Shown here one piece after another: positions 41,386 through 49,511 of a DNA stretch of 64,000 bases. This stretch comes from CAVQMB01 sp963713445 (GTDB lineage: Bacteria; Pseudomonadota; Gammaproteobacteria; Competibacterales; Competibacteraceae), in NCBI GenBank assembly GCA_963713445.1, contig CAVQMB010000017.1:1-64000 (forward strand), given 5' to 3'. Position 1 is the first letter of the stretch; each line of letters begins with the position of its first letter. Both the position numbers and the translations under genes were made by a program. The notes beneath the pieces are model-generated. The model saw nothing but the letters and a program-made list of their open reading frames with translations. It ran no database searches and had not been told where the DNA came from.

Positions 41386-42257
41386 CGGATAACCCCTATC
41401 GTCTGGACCTCGTGCGCCAACGTGCGGTGCTGACGCAGGCCGCCACCACCTTTGACCAGGCCGCCGTGCTGCATCGGGAAGTGGGCGAGCGCTTACTGGA
41501 GCGGCTCCAGCTGATACGCCTGGAACCGTCCCGGGTGCTTGACCTGGGTTGCGCCACAGGGTTGGTGACTGCCGGGCTGTTCAAACGCTACCGCAAGGCC
41601 GGTATTATCGCTCTGGAGCGGAGCCCGGCGCTGCTCGCCCAAGCGCGTCGCAGGACTTCCTGGCTGCGCCGGCCGGCGGTGATTTGTGGCAGCGCCCGCG
41701 CGGTTCCGCTGGCCGCCAGCAGCGTCGATCTGGTGTTCTCCAACCTCAGCCTGCAGCACGATGACGCCCCGGACCAGGTATTCGCGGAATGCTGGCGGGT
41801 GTTACGGCCGGGCGGCCTGCTGCTGTTCAGTGTTCCCGGTCCCGACACCCTGCGGGAACTGCGCGAGAGTTGGGCGGAACTCGATCAGTCCGTCCACGTG
41901 CATGCCTTCACCGACATGCACGATATCGGGGACGCTTTGATCCGGTCACAGTTCGCCGACCCGGTCATGGACGCCGAGCACTTCACTCTGACCTATCCAG
42001 CCTTGGCAGGCCTGGTGCGCGACCTGCGCCAGCTCGGTGCCGTCAACGTTGCGTTGGGACGCCCGCGTGGACTGACTGGCCGAGCGCGCTATCAGGCGCT
42101 GATGGCGGCTTATGAGCGCCAGCGCCGTGACGGTTTGCTGCCGGCGACTGTGGAAGTGGCTTATGGCCATGCCTGGAAGCCGGAGCAGGCTGTGGCCCAG
42201 CGGCGTGCCGACGGTACGGCGGTGTTTCCGCTGTCGGGGTTACGCGGCCGTCGATGA
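41382..42257 (+). CDS. bioC: Malonyl-ACP O-methyltransferase BioC
   Basis: This 291-residue SAM-dependent methyltransferase starts biotin synthesis by methylating malonyl-ACP. The front LVRQRAVLTQAATTFDQAAV is like the BioC K..V...F..AA pattern. Motif I is VLDLGCATGLVTAGL, and SSVDLVFSNLSLQHDDAPDQ and VLRPGGLLLFSVPGPDTL complete the class I fold. The FTDMHDIGDAL.RSQFADPVMD region is typical of BioC. The ATG is inside the asparaginase stop (ATGA). No other bio genes are in the window, so the pathway is split. Confidence 0.85.
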   Translation: MTDNPYRLDLVRQRAVLTQAATTFDQAAVLHREVGERLLERLQLIRLEPSRVLDLGCATGLVTAGLFKRYRKAGIIALERSPALLAQARRRTSWLRRPAVICGSARAVPLAASSVDLVFSNLSLQHDDAPDQVFAECWRVLRPGGLLLFSVPGPDTLRELRESWAELDQSVHVHAFTDMHDIGDALIRSQFADPVMDAEHFTLTYPALAGLVRDLRQLGAVNVALGRPRGLTGRARYQALMAAYERQRRDGLLPATVEVAYGHAWKPEQAVAQRRADGTAVFPLSGLRGRR

Positions 42258-42277
42258 GAGTGCGGTCAGCCGAATAT

Positions 42278-43591
42278 TCAGACCGGCGTTGCCTGGAGGT
42301 CGTACTCATCGGCGGCGGTTACCCGCGCTCTGATCCGTTGCCCGGGTTGCAAGCCGACGGCCGCGTCCAGGTAGACTAGGCCGTCGATGTCCGGCGCGTC
42401 GGCGTGGCTGCGGCCGATGGTGCCGTCGGTACTGACCTCGTCGATCAGTACATCGATGAGCCGGCCGACCTTGGCCTGCAGGCGGTCTGCGCTGATCTTG
42501 GCCTGCTGCTGCATTAGTCGGTCGTAGCGGTCCTGCTTGACGGCCTCCGGCACCGGATCGGGTAGCGCGTTAGCGGCTGCGCCGGTAACCGGCGAGTACT
42601 GAAAGCAGCCGACCCGGTCCAGCCGGGCCAGTTCGAGGAATTCCAGTAACTGCTCGAAGTCGTCTTCGGTCTCACCGGGGAAGCCGACGATGAAGGTGCT
42701 GCGCAGTGTCAGTTCGGGACAGATTGCGCGCCAGGCGCGGATGCGCGCCAGGTTATCCTCGGCTGCAGCGGGGCGGCGCATTAGCTTGAGGATACGCGGA
42801 CTGGCGTGCTGAAACGGAATATCCAGGTAGGGCAGGATCTGGCCCTCCGCCATCAGCGGGATGATGGCGTCCACATGAGGATAGGGATAGACATAATGGA
42901 GCCGCACCCAAACATCGAACTCGCTTAGCGCTAGGCATAAGTCATGGAGATTGCTGCGGTAGCGGGTGTCTCGCCATTGGCCGGTCTGATACTTGAGATC
43001 GACGCCGTAGGCGCTGGTGTCCTGCGAGATCACCAGCAGTTCCTGTACCCCGGAGCGCACCAGTTGGTTGGCCTCGGCAATCACCCGTTCCACCGGTCGA
43101 CTGACCAGCTTGCCACGCATCGACGGAATGATGCAGAACGAGCATTTGTGATTGCAGCCTTCCGCTATCTTCAGATAGGCGTAGTGGCGTGGTGTGAGCT
43201 TGACGCCCTGGGGCGGCAGCAGATCGCTGAACGGGTCGTGCGGCGGGGGCGGGGCGAATTGGTGCACGGCGGCGACGACCTGCTCGTACTGCTGGGGACC
43301 GCTGATCGCCAGCACCTGGGGATACTGGCGGCGGATTTCCCCGGCCTGAACCCCAAGGCAGCCGGTGACAATGACACGGCCGTTTTCAGCGATGGCTTCG
43401 GCAATCACATCTAGCGACTCCGCCTTGGCGGCATCTATGAAACCGCAGGTGTTGACCACCACCAGGTCGGCGTCGTGGTAGCTCGGCACGATAGTGTAGC
43501 CGTCGCCACGCAGCTGGGTCAGAATGCGCTCGGAATCGACCAGGGCCTTGGGGCAGCCGAGGCTGACGAAACCGACTCGGGGTGCGGACAC
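42278..43591 (-). CDS. rimO: Ribosomal protein S12 methylthiotransferase RimO
   Basis: This 437-residue radical-SAM enzyme adds a methylthio group to Asp89 of ribosomal protein S12. The N-terminal UPF0004 domain has VGFVSLGCPKALVDSERIL with the first Fe-S Cys and VVVNTCGFIDAAKAESLDVI. The radical-SAM CxxxCxxC is YLKIAEGCNHKCSFCIIPSM, and SRPVERVIAEA follows. The TRAM domain ends the chain (GRLIDVLIDEVSTDGTIGRS). The chosen GTG at 43591 has GGAGAG seven bases upstream; the open frame to 43663 adds an unrelated N-terminus. It follows metA by 47 bases. Confidence 0.93.
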   Translation of the reverse strand: MSAPRVGFVSLGCPKALVDSERILTQLRGDGYTIVPSYHDADLVVVNTCGFIDAAKAESLDVIAEAIAENGRVIVTGCLGVQAGEIRRQYPQVLAISGPQQYEQVVAAVHQFAPPPPHDPFSDLLPPQGVKLTPRHYAYLKIAEGCNHKCSFCIIPSMRGKLVSRPVERVIAEANQLVRSGVQELLVISQDTSAYGVDLKYQTGQWRDTRYRSNLHDLCLALSEFDVWVRLHYVYPYPHVDAIIPLMAEGQILPYLDIPFQHASPRILKLMRRPAAAEDNLARIRAWRAICPELTLRSTFIVGFPGETEDDFEQLLEFLELARLDRVGCFQYSPVTGAAANALPDPVPEAVKQDRYDRLMQQQAKISADRLQAKVGRLIDVLIDEVSTDGTIGRSHADAPDIDGLVYLDAAVGLQPGQRIRARVTAADEYDLQATPV

Positions 43592-43638
43592 GATAGACTC
43601 TCCAGGACTCAGAATTGGTGCGTGTGGGCGGAGCGCCC

Positions 43639-44727
43639 TCAGTCTTCCGGGGCGGGCCGGCACGTCCTCAGACCCAGCGGGTCATCAGGATCGATACTCT
43701 CCATGAACGGCACCCGGCGGTCCTGATGGGTAAGCTGGTAAACCAGGCCGAGCCAGTTGTTGAATACCGTCTTGCCAGTGTCGCCCCAGGTATTGTCGGC
43801 GTGGTGCAGCAGGGCATTTTCCGGGAACTCGGCGATCAGCTCTGGGGCGCGCTGGCGTTCAGCTCGATTCCGGAAATCATCGAGTAGCGGCCGGGCAGAC
43901 CCGTCGAAATAATTCTCTGGCTCGGGTGGATACGCGATCAGTTCACCGGCCAGATAGCGCATCACCTCGCGCTTGTATTCCTTTAACAGGCTGTTGCGGT
44001 CATATTCGGGATGGCCCTGGAAATAGACGAAGCGCACTCCGTCGACGCTGACGGCCAGGTGTACGCTAGCTGTTGGGCTCTCCACCAGCGTGGTAATACC
44101 GGCGGTCGCGAGCTGGCTCCGGGTGACTTCGTTCCAGCGCGAATGGGGGACGTCGAAACGGGTGTTGATGTTGCGTACCAGCGGATGCAGCCGGTCCGTG
44201 ACGCGGTGCGAGTAGACGCCCCAGCGCTTGCGTGACAGCGGCTGCCGCTCGATGCCATGGAGGTAGCGCACGGTGGCATGGGTCGCCAGGCAGGCACATA
44301 GCACTGAGGTGACGTTGGCACGGGCCCAGTCCAGCACCTCGGTCAATGGTTGCCAGAATGGTTCAGCGGTGATGTCGCTGTTCTGCGGGTTAGCGCCGGT
44401 GATGATCAGGGCATCCAGCCCCTGTTCGCGCAGCGTGTCGAAGGGCTCGTAATAGCGCTGCAGGTAGTCAGCCGCGTTGTCCGAACGGCGGATGACTTCA
44501 AAGGTGAACGGATGAACGTAGAATTGGGCGATGCGGTTACAGGCGCCGATCAGGCGCATGAACTGTCGTTCTGTTGGTGCCAGTGCCGCATCCGGCATCA
44601 TGTTCAGCAGACCGATGTGCAGCTCACGAATGTCCTGGTGACTGGCCCGATCCAGGCCCAGCACGTCCTCGCCCTCACAGAACAGGCGTTCGAACGAGGG
44701 TAATCCAGAGTGGGCGACAAGCGGCAT
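43639..44727 (-). CDS. metA: Homoserine O-acyltransferase MetA (succinyl type)
   Basis: This 362-residue cytosolic enzyme activates homoserine for methionine synthesis. The family outline is ELHIGLLNMMPDAALAPTER, LIITGANPQNSDIT, CACLATHATVRYLHGI with the catalytic Cys, VYSHRVTDRLHPL, SRWNEVTRSQL and GHPEYDRNSLLKEYKREV with catalytic His and Glu. The choice between succinyl and acetyl donor depends on a few residues that I cannot read reliably here. The gene lies 24 bases after the stop of an ABC-2 permease gene and 47 bases before rimO. No SAM riboswitch fits in the short upstream gap. Confidence 0.9.
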   Translation of the reverse strand: MPLVAHSGLPSFERLFCEGEDVLGLDRASHQDIRELHIGLLNMMPDAALAPTERQFMRLIGACNRIAQFYVHPFTFEVIRRSDNAADYLQRYYEPFDTLREQGLDALIITGANPQNSDITAEPFWQPLTEVLDWARANVTSVLCACLATHATVRYLHGIERQPLSRKRWGVYSHRVTDRLHPLVRNINTRFDVPHSRWNEVTRSQLATAGITTLVESPTASVHLAVSVDGVRFVYFQGHPEYDRNSLLKEYKREVMRYLAGELIAYPPEPENYFDGSARPLLDDFRNRAERQRAPELIAEFPENALLHHADNTWGDTGKTVFNNWLGLVYQLTHQDRRVPFMESIDPDDPLGLRTCRPAPED

Positions 44728-44751
44728 GCTGCGGCGATCTCCCCCGAAATG

Positions 44752-45579
44752 CTAGTTTCGAATGCCGACGCCGCGGTTCAGCAGGTACAGACTGAGGCTG
44801 AACAGCGCGACGATGAAGGCCACGATGAGGGTAAAGGCGACGGCGATGTTGATGTCGCTGACACCCAGAATACCGTAGCGGAAGGCATTGACCATGTACA
44901 GAATCGGGTTGATCCGCGAAGCGTACTGCCAGAAGTCCGGCAGCAGAGAGATCGAGTAGAATACGCCACCCAGATAGGTTAGCGGCGTCAGCACGAAGGT
45001 CGGCACAATCGAAATGTCATCGAAGCTCTTCGCAAACATGGCATTGACGAAGCCGGCTAGGGAGAACAGCGCCGACGTCAATATCACCACGGAAACGGTG
45101 ATGAAGGCGTGATGTACGCCCAAGTGAGTGAAAAACAGGGCGACCACGGTTACCAGGGCACCGACGATCAGGCCTCGGGTCATGCCGCCGGCCATGAAGC
45201 CAAGCAGGATCAGATAATTAGGTATCGGCGCGACCAGCAGCTCCTCGACGTGGCGCTGGAATTTGGCACCGAAAAACGATGACACCACGTTGGAGTAGGA
45301 GTTGGTGATGACTGCCATCATGATGAGCCCCGGGGCAATGTACTCCATGTAAGAGAACCCCCCCATGGGGCCCACCCGCCGGCCGATCAGGTTGCCGAAG
45401 ATGACGAAGTACAGGCTCATCGTGATTACCGGCGGCAACACGGTCTGCACCCAGATGCGCAGAAATCGGTTGATTTCTTTGGCCAGCAAGGTCTTGAAGG
45501 CGACAGCGTGCAACCGCAGGCGGCTGTTAGCAGGCGTGTCGTCTCCAGAATAAGCGATGGTTTTTTCCATGGAGATCAT
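44752..45579 (-). CDS. ABC-2 type permease (YadH-like)
   Basis: This 275-residue inner-membrane protein has six helices. LAKEINRFLRIWVQTVLPPV then MSLYFVIFGNLIGRRVG is the ABC-2 permease start. YIAPGLIMMAVITNSYSNVV and LVAPIPNYLILLGFMAGGM follow, as in YadH and in O-antigen/drug exporters. It is encoded directly after its ATPase, with a four-base overlap. E. coli yadGH is the closest known pair I can name, and its substrate is unknown. Confidence 0.9.
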   Translation of the reverse strand: MISMEKTIAYSGDDTPANSRLRLHAVAFKTLLAKEINRFLRIWVQTVLPPVITMSLYFVIFGNLIGRRVGPMGGFSYMEYIAPGLIMMAVITNSYSNVVSSFFGAKFQRHVEELLVAPIPNYLILLGFMAGGMTRGLIVGALVTVVALFFTHLGVHHAFITVSVVILTSALFSLAGFVNAMFAKSFDDISIVPTFVLTPLTYLGGVFYSISLLPDFWQYASRINPILYMVNAFRYGILGVSDINIAVAFTLIVAFIVALFSLSLYLLNRGVGIRN

Positions 45580-46502
45580 GCGGCTTGGGATGATTTATCG
45601 ATCAGACGGACAAACAGTTCTTCCAGTCGGTTGGCCTTGTTGCGTAGGCTCACCACTTCAAGTCCCTGCGCCGAAAGCTGGCGGAACAATCCGTTCAGGC
45701 CTTGGGCCTTGGTGACCTCGACCTCGACCGTCGTGTCGTCGATCTGACGCAGCGGATAATCGTCTATGACGGGTGGTTCAGCCGCCGGACGACTGAAGTT
45801 GAGCACGAAGGTTTCGACGTTGAGCTGTGCCAACAGGTCCTTCATGCGGGTATTCTCAACGATTCGTCCCTGATCGATGATGGCAATGTTGCGGCACAGC
45901 CTTTCAGCTTCCTCGAGGTAGTGCGTGGTTAGGATGATCGTGGTACCACGGGCGTTGATATCGCGCAGGAATGTCCACATCGAACGGCGCAGTTCGATGT
46001 CGACCCCGGCCGTCGGCTCGTCGAGAATCAGCAGTTTGGGTTCGTGCATCAACGCGCGGGCGATCATCAAGCGCCGTTTCATGCCGCCTGAAAGGTCGCG
46101 GGCTGGTCCATCGCGTTTCTCCCACAAGCCGAGCTGCTTGAGGTAGGTTGCGGCGCGGCGTTGGGCCAGTGGGCGGTCGATGCCATAGTAGCCGGCTTGG
46201 TTGATCACGATGTGCTCAACCTTCTCGAAATGGTTGAAATTGAACTCCTGCGGGACCAACCCAATACACAGCTTGGCCGACTCCAGGTCGTGGTCGATAT
46301 CGTGGCCAAATACTGCGACGCTGCCACTAGATTTGGTCACCAGCGAGGTGATGATCCCGATGGTGGTGGATTTACCGGCGCCGTTGGGACCCAGCAACGC
46401 GAAGAAATCGCCTTGCCGGACGTTGAGATCAATGCCTTTGAGGGCTTCGAACCCGTTCGGATAGATCTTGTGTAGATCGCGAATGGCGAGTGCCTGAGTC
46501 AT
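45576..46502 (-). CDS. ABC transporter ATP-binding protein (YadG-like)
   Basis: This 308-residue ATPase is the same length as E. coli YadG. It has Walker A LLGPNGAGKSTTIGI near residue 38, signature LSGGMKRRLMIARALMHEPK, Walker B LLILDEPTAGVDIELRR and H-loop LTTHYLEEAERLC. The C-terminal 70 residues form a regulatory tail ending near RLIDKSSQAA. It overlaps the permease gene and forms an export system with it. Nothing in the flanks shows what is transported. Confidence 0.92.
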   Translation of the reverse strand: MTQALAIRDLHKIYPNGFEALKGIDLNVRQGDFFALLGPNGAGKSTTIGIITSLVTKSSGSVAVFGHDIDHDLESAKLCIGLVPQEFNFNHFEKVEHIVINQAGYYGIDRPLAQRRAATYLKQLGLWEKRDGPARDLSGGMKRRLMIARALMHEPKLLILDEPTAGVDIELRRSMWTFLRDINARGTTIILTTHYLEEAERLCRNIAIIDQGRIVENTRMKDLLAQLNVETFVLNFSRPAAEPPVIDDYPLRQIDDTTVEVEVTKAQGLNGLFRQLSAQGLEVVSLRNKANRLEELFVRLIDKSSQAA

Positions 46503-46768
46503 GCCAGCCTGCTAATGGGTGTTGCAAGAGAAAGGGCGCTCCTGTTCGCGCGGCGCCAGAACTACTTAAGAAAATAGGGGCTGTCTAGGCGATTACAACC
46601 CCCCCTGGCCGGAAAGCCAGGGCTGCGACCGCTTTGCAGCGGGTCACGGACGAGCGGGGCAGATTGCTCGAATGGAGTCGACGTTAACGATATAGTGTAC
46701 AGCAAAAGCACCAGCCATCGGCAGAGATGCCTGCCGGGCGCCGTATTCAGGCCAGGGAGTTGCCCGTG
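46503..46768. other. Intergenic region between divergent transporter genes
   Basis: It holds a 7-bp stem (CCCTGGC..GCCAGGG near 46607-46626) and a second short stem near 46630-46647. A small RNA is possible, but I see no promoter-terminator pair. The promoters of both divergent genes should lie here. Confidence 0.3.
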
Positions 46769-47947
46769 ATGCCCGCAGCCGGATCGGAAACCTTGCTGTT
46801 CTCGCTGCTGCTGATCTTTACCGGGGCGGCGATATTGGCGACACTGGCATTGTTCGCGCGCCAGGCGCTGCCGGTAGCCTACATTGCTCTTGGTGTGCTG
46901 CTGGGGCCGTTCGGGGTTGGACTGTTGGCCGCACCGGACACTATCCGCCAGATGTCCGAGATCGGTATCATTTTCCTGCTGTTTCTGCTGGGGCTGGATC
47001 TGACCCCGCAGGAACTTCTGCCTATATTGCGTAAGGCCACCCTGGTGACGCTGGGCAGTGCGTCGCTGTTTGCCGTGCTGGGCGTGGTAGTCGCTCTGGG
47101 GTTCGGCTTTCCGGCGGCCGAGAGCCTGCTGATAGGCGCAGCGATGATGTTTTCGAGTACTATTGTCGCGCTCAAACTGCTGCCGACTTCCGCGCTTCAC
47201 CACCAGCACACTGGCGAAATCATCATCAGTATTCTGTTGCTGCAGGATCTTTTGGCCATAGCATTGTTGTTATTGCTGGCCGGCTTCGCCGGCGGTGGCT
47301 TCAGCGGGTCCCGTCTGGCCTTACTGGGCGGGGGGCTGCCGGTGCTCGCCGGATCCGCGTGGCTGTTCGAGCGCTACGTGCTGATTCGGTTGATTCGGCG
47401 TTTCGACAAGATTAGAGAGTATATCTTTCTGGCTGCTGTCGGTTGGTGCCTGGGGGTGGCCGAACTGGCAGCCCTGCTGGGTCTGTCGCATGAAATCGGT
47501 GCCTTCATAGCCGGAGTGACCCTCGCCACCAATCCCATCGCGCTGTACATCGCCGACAGTCTGCGGCCGCTGCGGGATTTCTTCCTGATCCTGTTTTTCG
47601 TTTCCCTCGGGGCTGGTTTCAACCTCGGCGTTTTACCGGCGGTGGTGTTGCCGGCTGTGGTGCTGGCCGGGTTGATGATGTTGGTCAAGCCGGTGGTGTT
47701 CCGCTGGTTGCTGGTGCAAGCGGGTGAGGGATCCCGGCTGGGGCTTGAGGTCGGCGCACGGCTGGGCCAGATCAGTGAGTTCTCACTACTGATTGCGGTG
47801 ACGGCGCTGGACGCACATGTTATCGGAGCCCGGGCCTCCTATCTGGTGCAGGCGGCCACACTGCTCACGTTCATCGTTTCAACCTACTATGTGGTGCTGC
47901 ACTACCCCACGCCGGTGGCGGTATCTGATCGACTGAGACGCGACTGA
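46769..47947 (+). CDS. CPA2-family cation/proton antiporter (KefB/KefC-like, no TrkA domain)
   Basis: This is a 392-residue inner-membrane protein with about twelve helices. Typical segments are LPVAYIALGVLLGPFGVGLL, IGIIFLLFLLGLDLTPQELL, GAAMMFSSTIVALKLLP, LLQDLLAIALLLLLAGF, LSHEIGAFIAGVTLATNP and RLGQISEFSLLIAV. FLLGLDL and the QD/HE motifs are those of KefB/KefC and glutathione-independent relatives. The cytoplasmic TrkA-N regulatory domain of KefC is missing, so it is like short CPA2 members. A GGGAG box stands before ATG 46769. Confidence 0.88.
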   Translation: MPAAGSETLLFSLLLIFTGAAILATLALFARQALPVAYIALGVLLGPFGVGLLAAPDTIRQMSEIGIIFLLFLLGLDLTPQELLPILRKATLVTLGSASLFAVLGVVVALGFGFPAAESLLIGAAMMFSSTIVALKLLPTSALHHQHTGEIIISILLLQDLLAIALLLLLAGFAGGGFSGSRLALLGGGLPVLAGSAWLFERYVLIRLIRRFDKIREYIFLAAVGWCLGVAELAALLGLSHEIGAFIAGVTLATNPIALYIADSLRPLRDFFLILFFVSLGAGFNLGVLPAVVLPAVVLAGLMMLVKPVVFRWLLVQAGEGSRLGLEVGARLGQISEFSLLIAVTALDAHVIGARASYLVQAATLLTFIVSTYYVVLHYPTPVAVSDRLRRD

Positions 47948-47957
47948 GGGAGCTGTA

Positions 47958-49385
47958 TTGCGCACTGCTATCGTCTGGCTACGCAGGGATTTGCGACTGC
48001 ATGACAACCCGGCGCTTAGGGCGGCCGCCAGGTATCAGCGGGCAGTGCCGGTTTATATCCATGCGCCTGAGGACGAGCAGCCCTGGGCGCCGGGTGGGGC
48101 CGGGCGCTGGTGGCTGCATCATAGCCTCGCGGCGTTGGCCACGGCGCTTCAGCGCCGGCACTCGACGCTGACCATCCGCCGCGGGCGCGCTTTGCCTGTG
48201 CTACAGGCGCTTGCGGCGGAAACCGGTGCCAGTGCGGTGTTCTGGAACCGGTTCTACGACCCGCCGGTGATCGCCCGTGACCGCGTCATCAAAACCGTGC
48301 TGCGGGAGGCCGGTATCGAGGTGCATAGCTTCAACGGTGCCCTGCTGTGGGAACCTTGGACTGTTTTGACAGGACAGGGTAAGCCCTACCGGGTATTCAC
48401 GCCGTTCTGGAACGCAGCCCGGCACAGGGCGCCGGCAACGCCGGAACCGTTGCCCGAACCAATGCCGGCGGCGGCAGCGCCTGTCTCGGTGGCGCTGAGT
48501 GCCCTCGAACTGACGCCCAAAGTCCGCTGGGATGCCGGTCTGGTCGCGAGCTGGAGCCCCGGCGAGCAGGCCGCGCAGGATCGGCTTGAGCAGTTCTGCC
48601 AGCACGCTGTCGATGGCTACGCGGATAGCCGTAACCGACCGGATCGCGATGGCGTGTCGCGGCTCTCGCCCCACCTGCATTGGGGGGAGCTGTCGCCTCG
48701 CCAGGTCTGGCATGCGATCACCCGGCGCTACGCCGGCACGCCGTTTGATGATCGCTCCGCCGAGGCATTTCTGCGCGAGCTGGGCTGGCGGGAGTTTGCC
48801 CATCATGTGCTGTTCCATTTTCCGCAGACGATCGACCGTCCGATGCAGGAGCGGTTCCAGCACTATCCCTGGCGGGCGGACTATGCCGAGCTGCTGAATG
48901 CCTGGCAGCACGGGTGCACCGGTGTGCCGCTGGTCGACGCTGGCATGCGTCAGCTATGGGACAGCGGCTGGCTGCATAACCGGGTGCGCATGGTGGTGGC
49001 ATCGTTCCTGACCAAGAATCTAAGAATCCCCTGGCAGGAAGGTGCCCGCTGGTTCTGGGATACGCTGGTCGATGCCGATCTGGCCAGCAACACCCTGGGC
49101 TGGCAATGGACAGCCGGTTGCGGGTTCGATGCGGCACCCTATTTTCGCGTGTTTAACCCGGTCCGCCAAGCCAAGCAGCACGATCCCGAAGGCAGCTATA
49201 TAGGCCGTTGGGTGCCGGAGCTGGCGCAGTTGCCGGCGCGGTGGCGGGCGCAGCCCTGGGTGGCCCCGGAGGCCGTGTTGGCGGCGGCAGGCGTTTGCCT
49301 CGGCCGTGATTATCCCGCTCCGCTGGTCGATCTCAAGCAAAGCCGGGCTGCAGCCATGGCAGGCTACGCGCAGATTAAATCGTGA
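47958..49385 (+). CDS. phrB: Deoxyribodipyrimidine photolyase
   Basis: This 475-residue enzyme repairs UV-made cyclobutane pyrimidine dimers using blue light, FAD and an antenna. The N-terminal Rossmann antenna domain starts AIVWLRRDLRLHDNPALR. The FAD domain has DGVSRLSPHLHWGELSPRQV near residue 233, AFLRELGWREFAHHVLFHFP, GCTGVPLVDAGMRQLWDSGW, RMVVASFLTKNLRIPWQEGA and DADLASNTLGWQWTAGCGFD. These are the class I CPD photolyase motifs. It begins with TTG after GGGAG and follows the antiporter gene by ten bases. Confidence 0.93.
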   Translation: MRTAIVWLRRDLRLHDNPALRAAARYQRAVPVYIHAPEDEQPWAPGGAGRWWLHHSLAALATALQRRHSTLTIRRGRALPVLQALAAETGASAVFWNRFYDPPVIARDRVIKTVLREAGIEVHSFNGALLWEPWTVLTGQGKPYRVFTPFWNAARHRAPATPEPLPEPMPAAAAPVSVALSALELTPKVRWDAGLVASWSPGEQAAQDRLEQFCQHAVDGYADSRNRPDRDGVSRLSPHLHWGELSPRQVWHAITRRYAGTPFDDRSAEAFLRELGWREFAHHVLFHFPQTIDRPMQERFQHYPWRADYAELLNAWQHGCTGVPLVDAGMRQLWDSGWLHNRVRMVVASFLTKNLRIPWQEGARWFWDTLVDADLASNTLGWQWTAGCGFDAAPYFRVFNPVRQAKQHDPEGSYIGRWVPELAQLPARWRAQPWVAPEAVLAAAGVCLGRDYPAPLVDLKQSRAAAMAGYAQIKS

Positions 49386-49407
49386 CCGGTTTTCAGCGAC
49401 TTAGTCG

Positions 49408-49436
49408 TTGGCCCGAGGCGTCGGGTCGCTTATAAT
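49408..49436 (+). promoter_or_regulatory. Promoter of the tkt-gap-pgk operon
   Basis: TTGGCC (49408-49413) and TATAAT (49431-49436) are 17 bases apart. The leader downstream holds a GC-rich inverted segment (GGCGCCGGGCC) and an AT-rich stretch before the AAGGTGGGG ribosome site of tkt. Confidence 0.55.
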
Positions 49437-49511
49437 CGCAGCCCCTTGACGGCGCCGGGCCCGGCCTTGATGGCGTCGGCTGTTTTTTAATTCATTTATC
49501 TAAGGTGGGGT

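Noticed and set aside
44728..44751. SAM riboswitch before metA
   Set aside because: Only 24 bases separate metA from the upstream gene, too few for any known SAM aptamer.
46560..46660. Small RNA or tmRNA-like element with several stems
   Set aside because: The stems are short and no promoter, tRNA-like end or terminator accompanies them.
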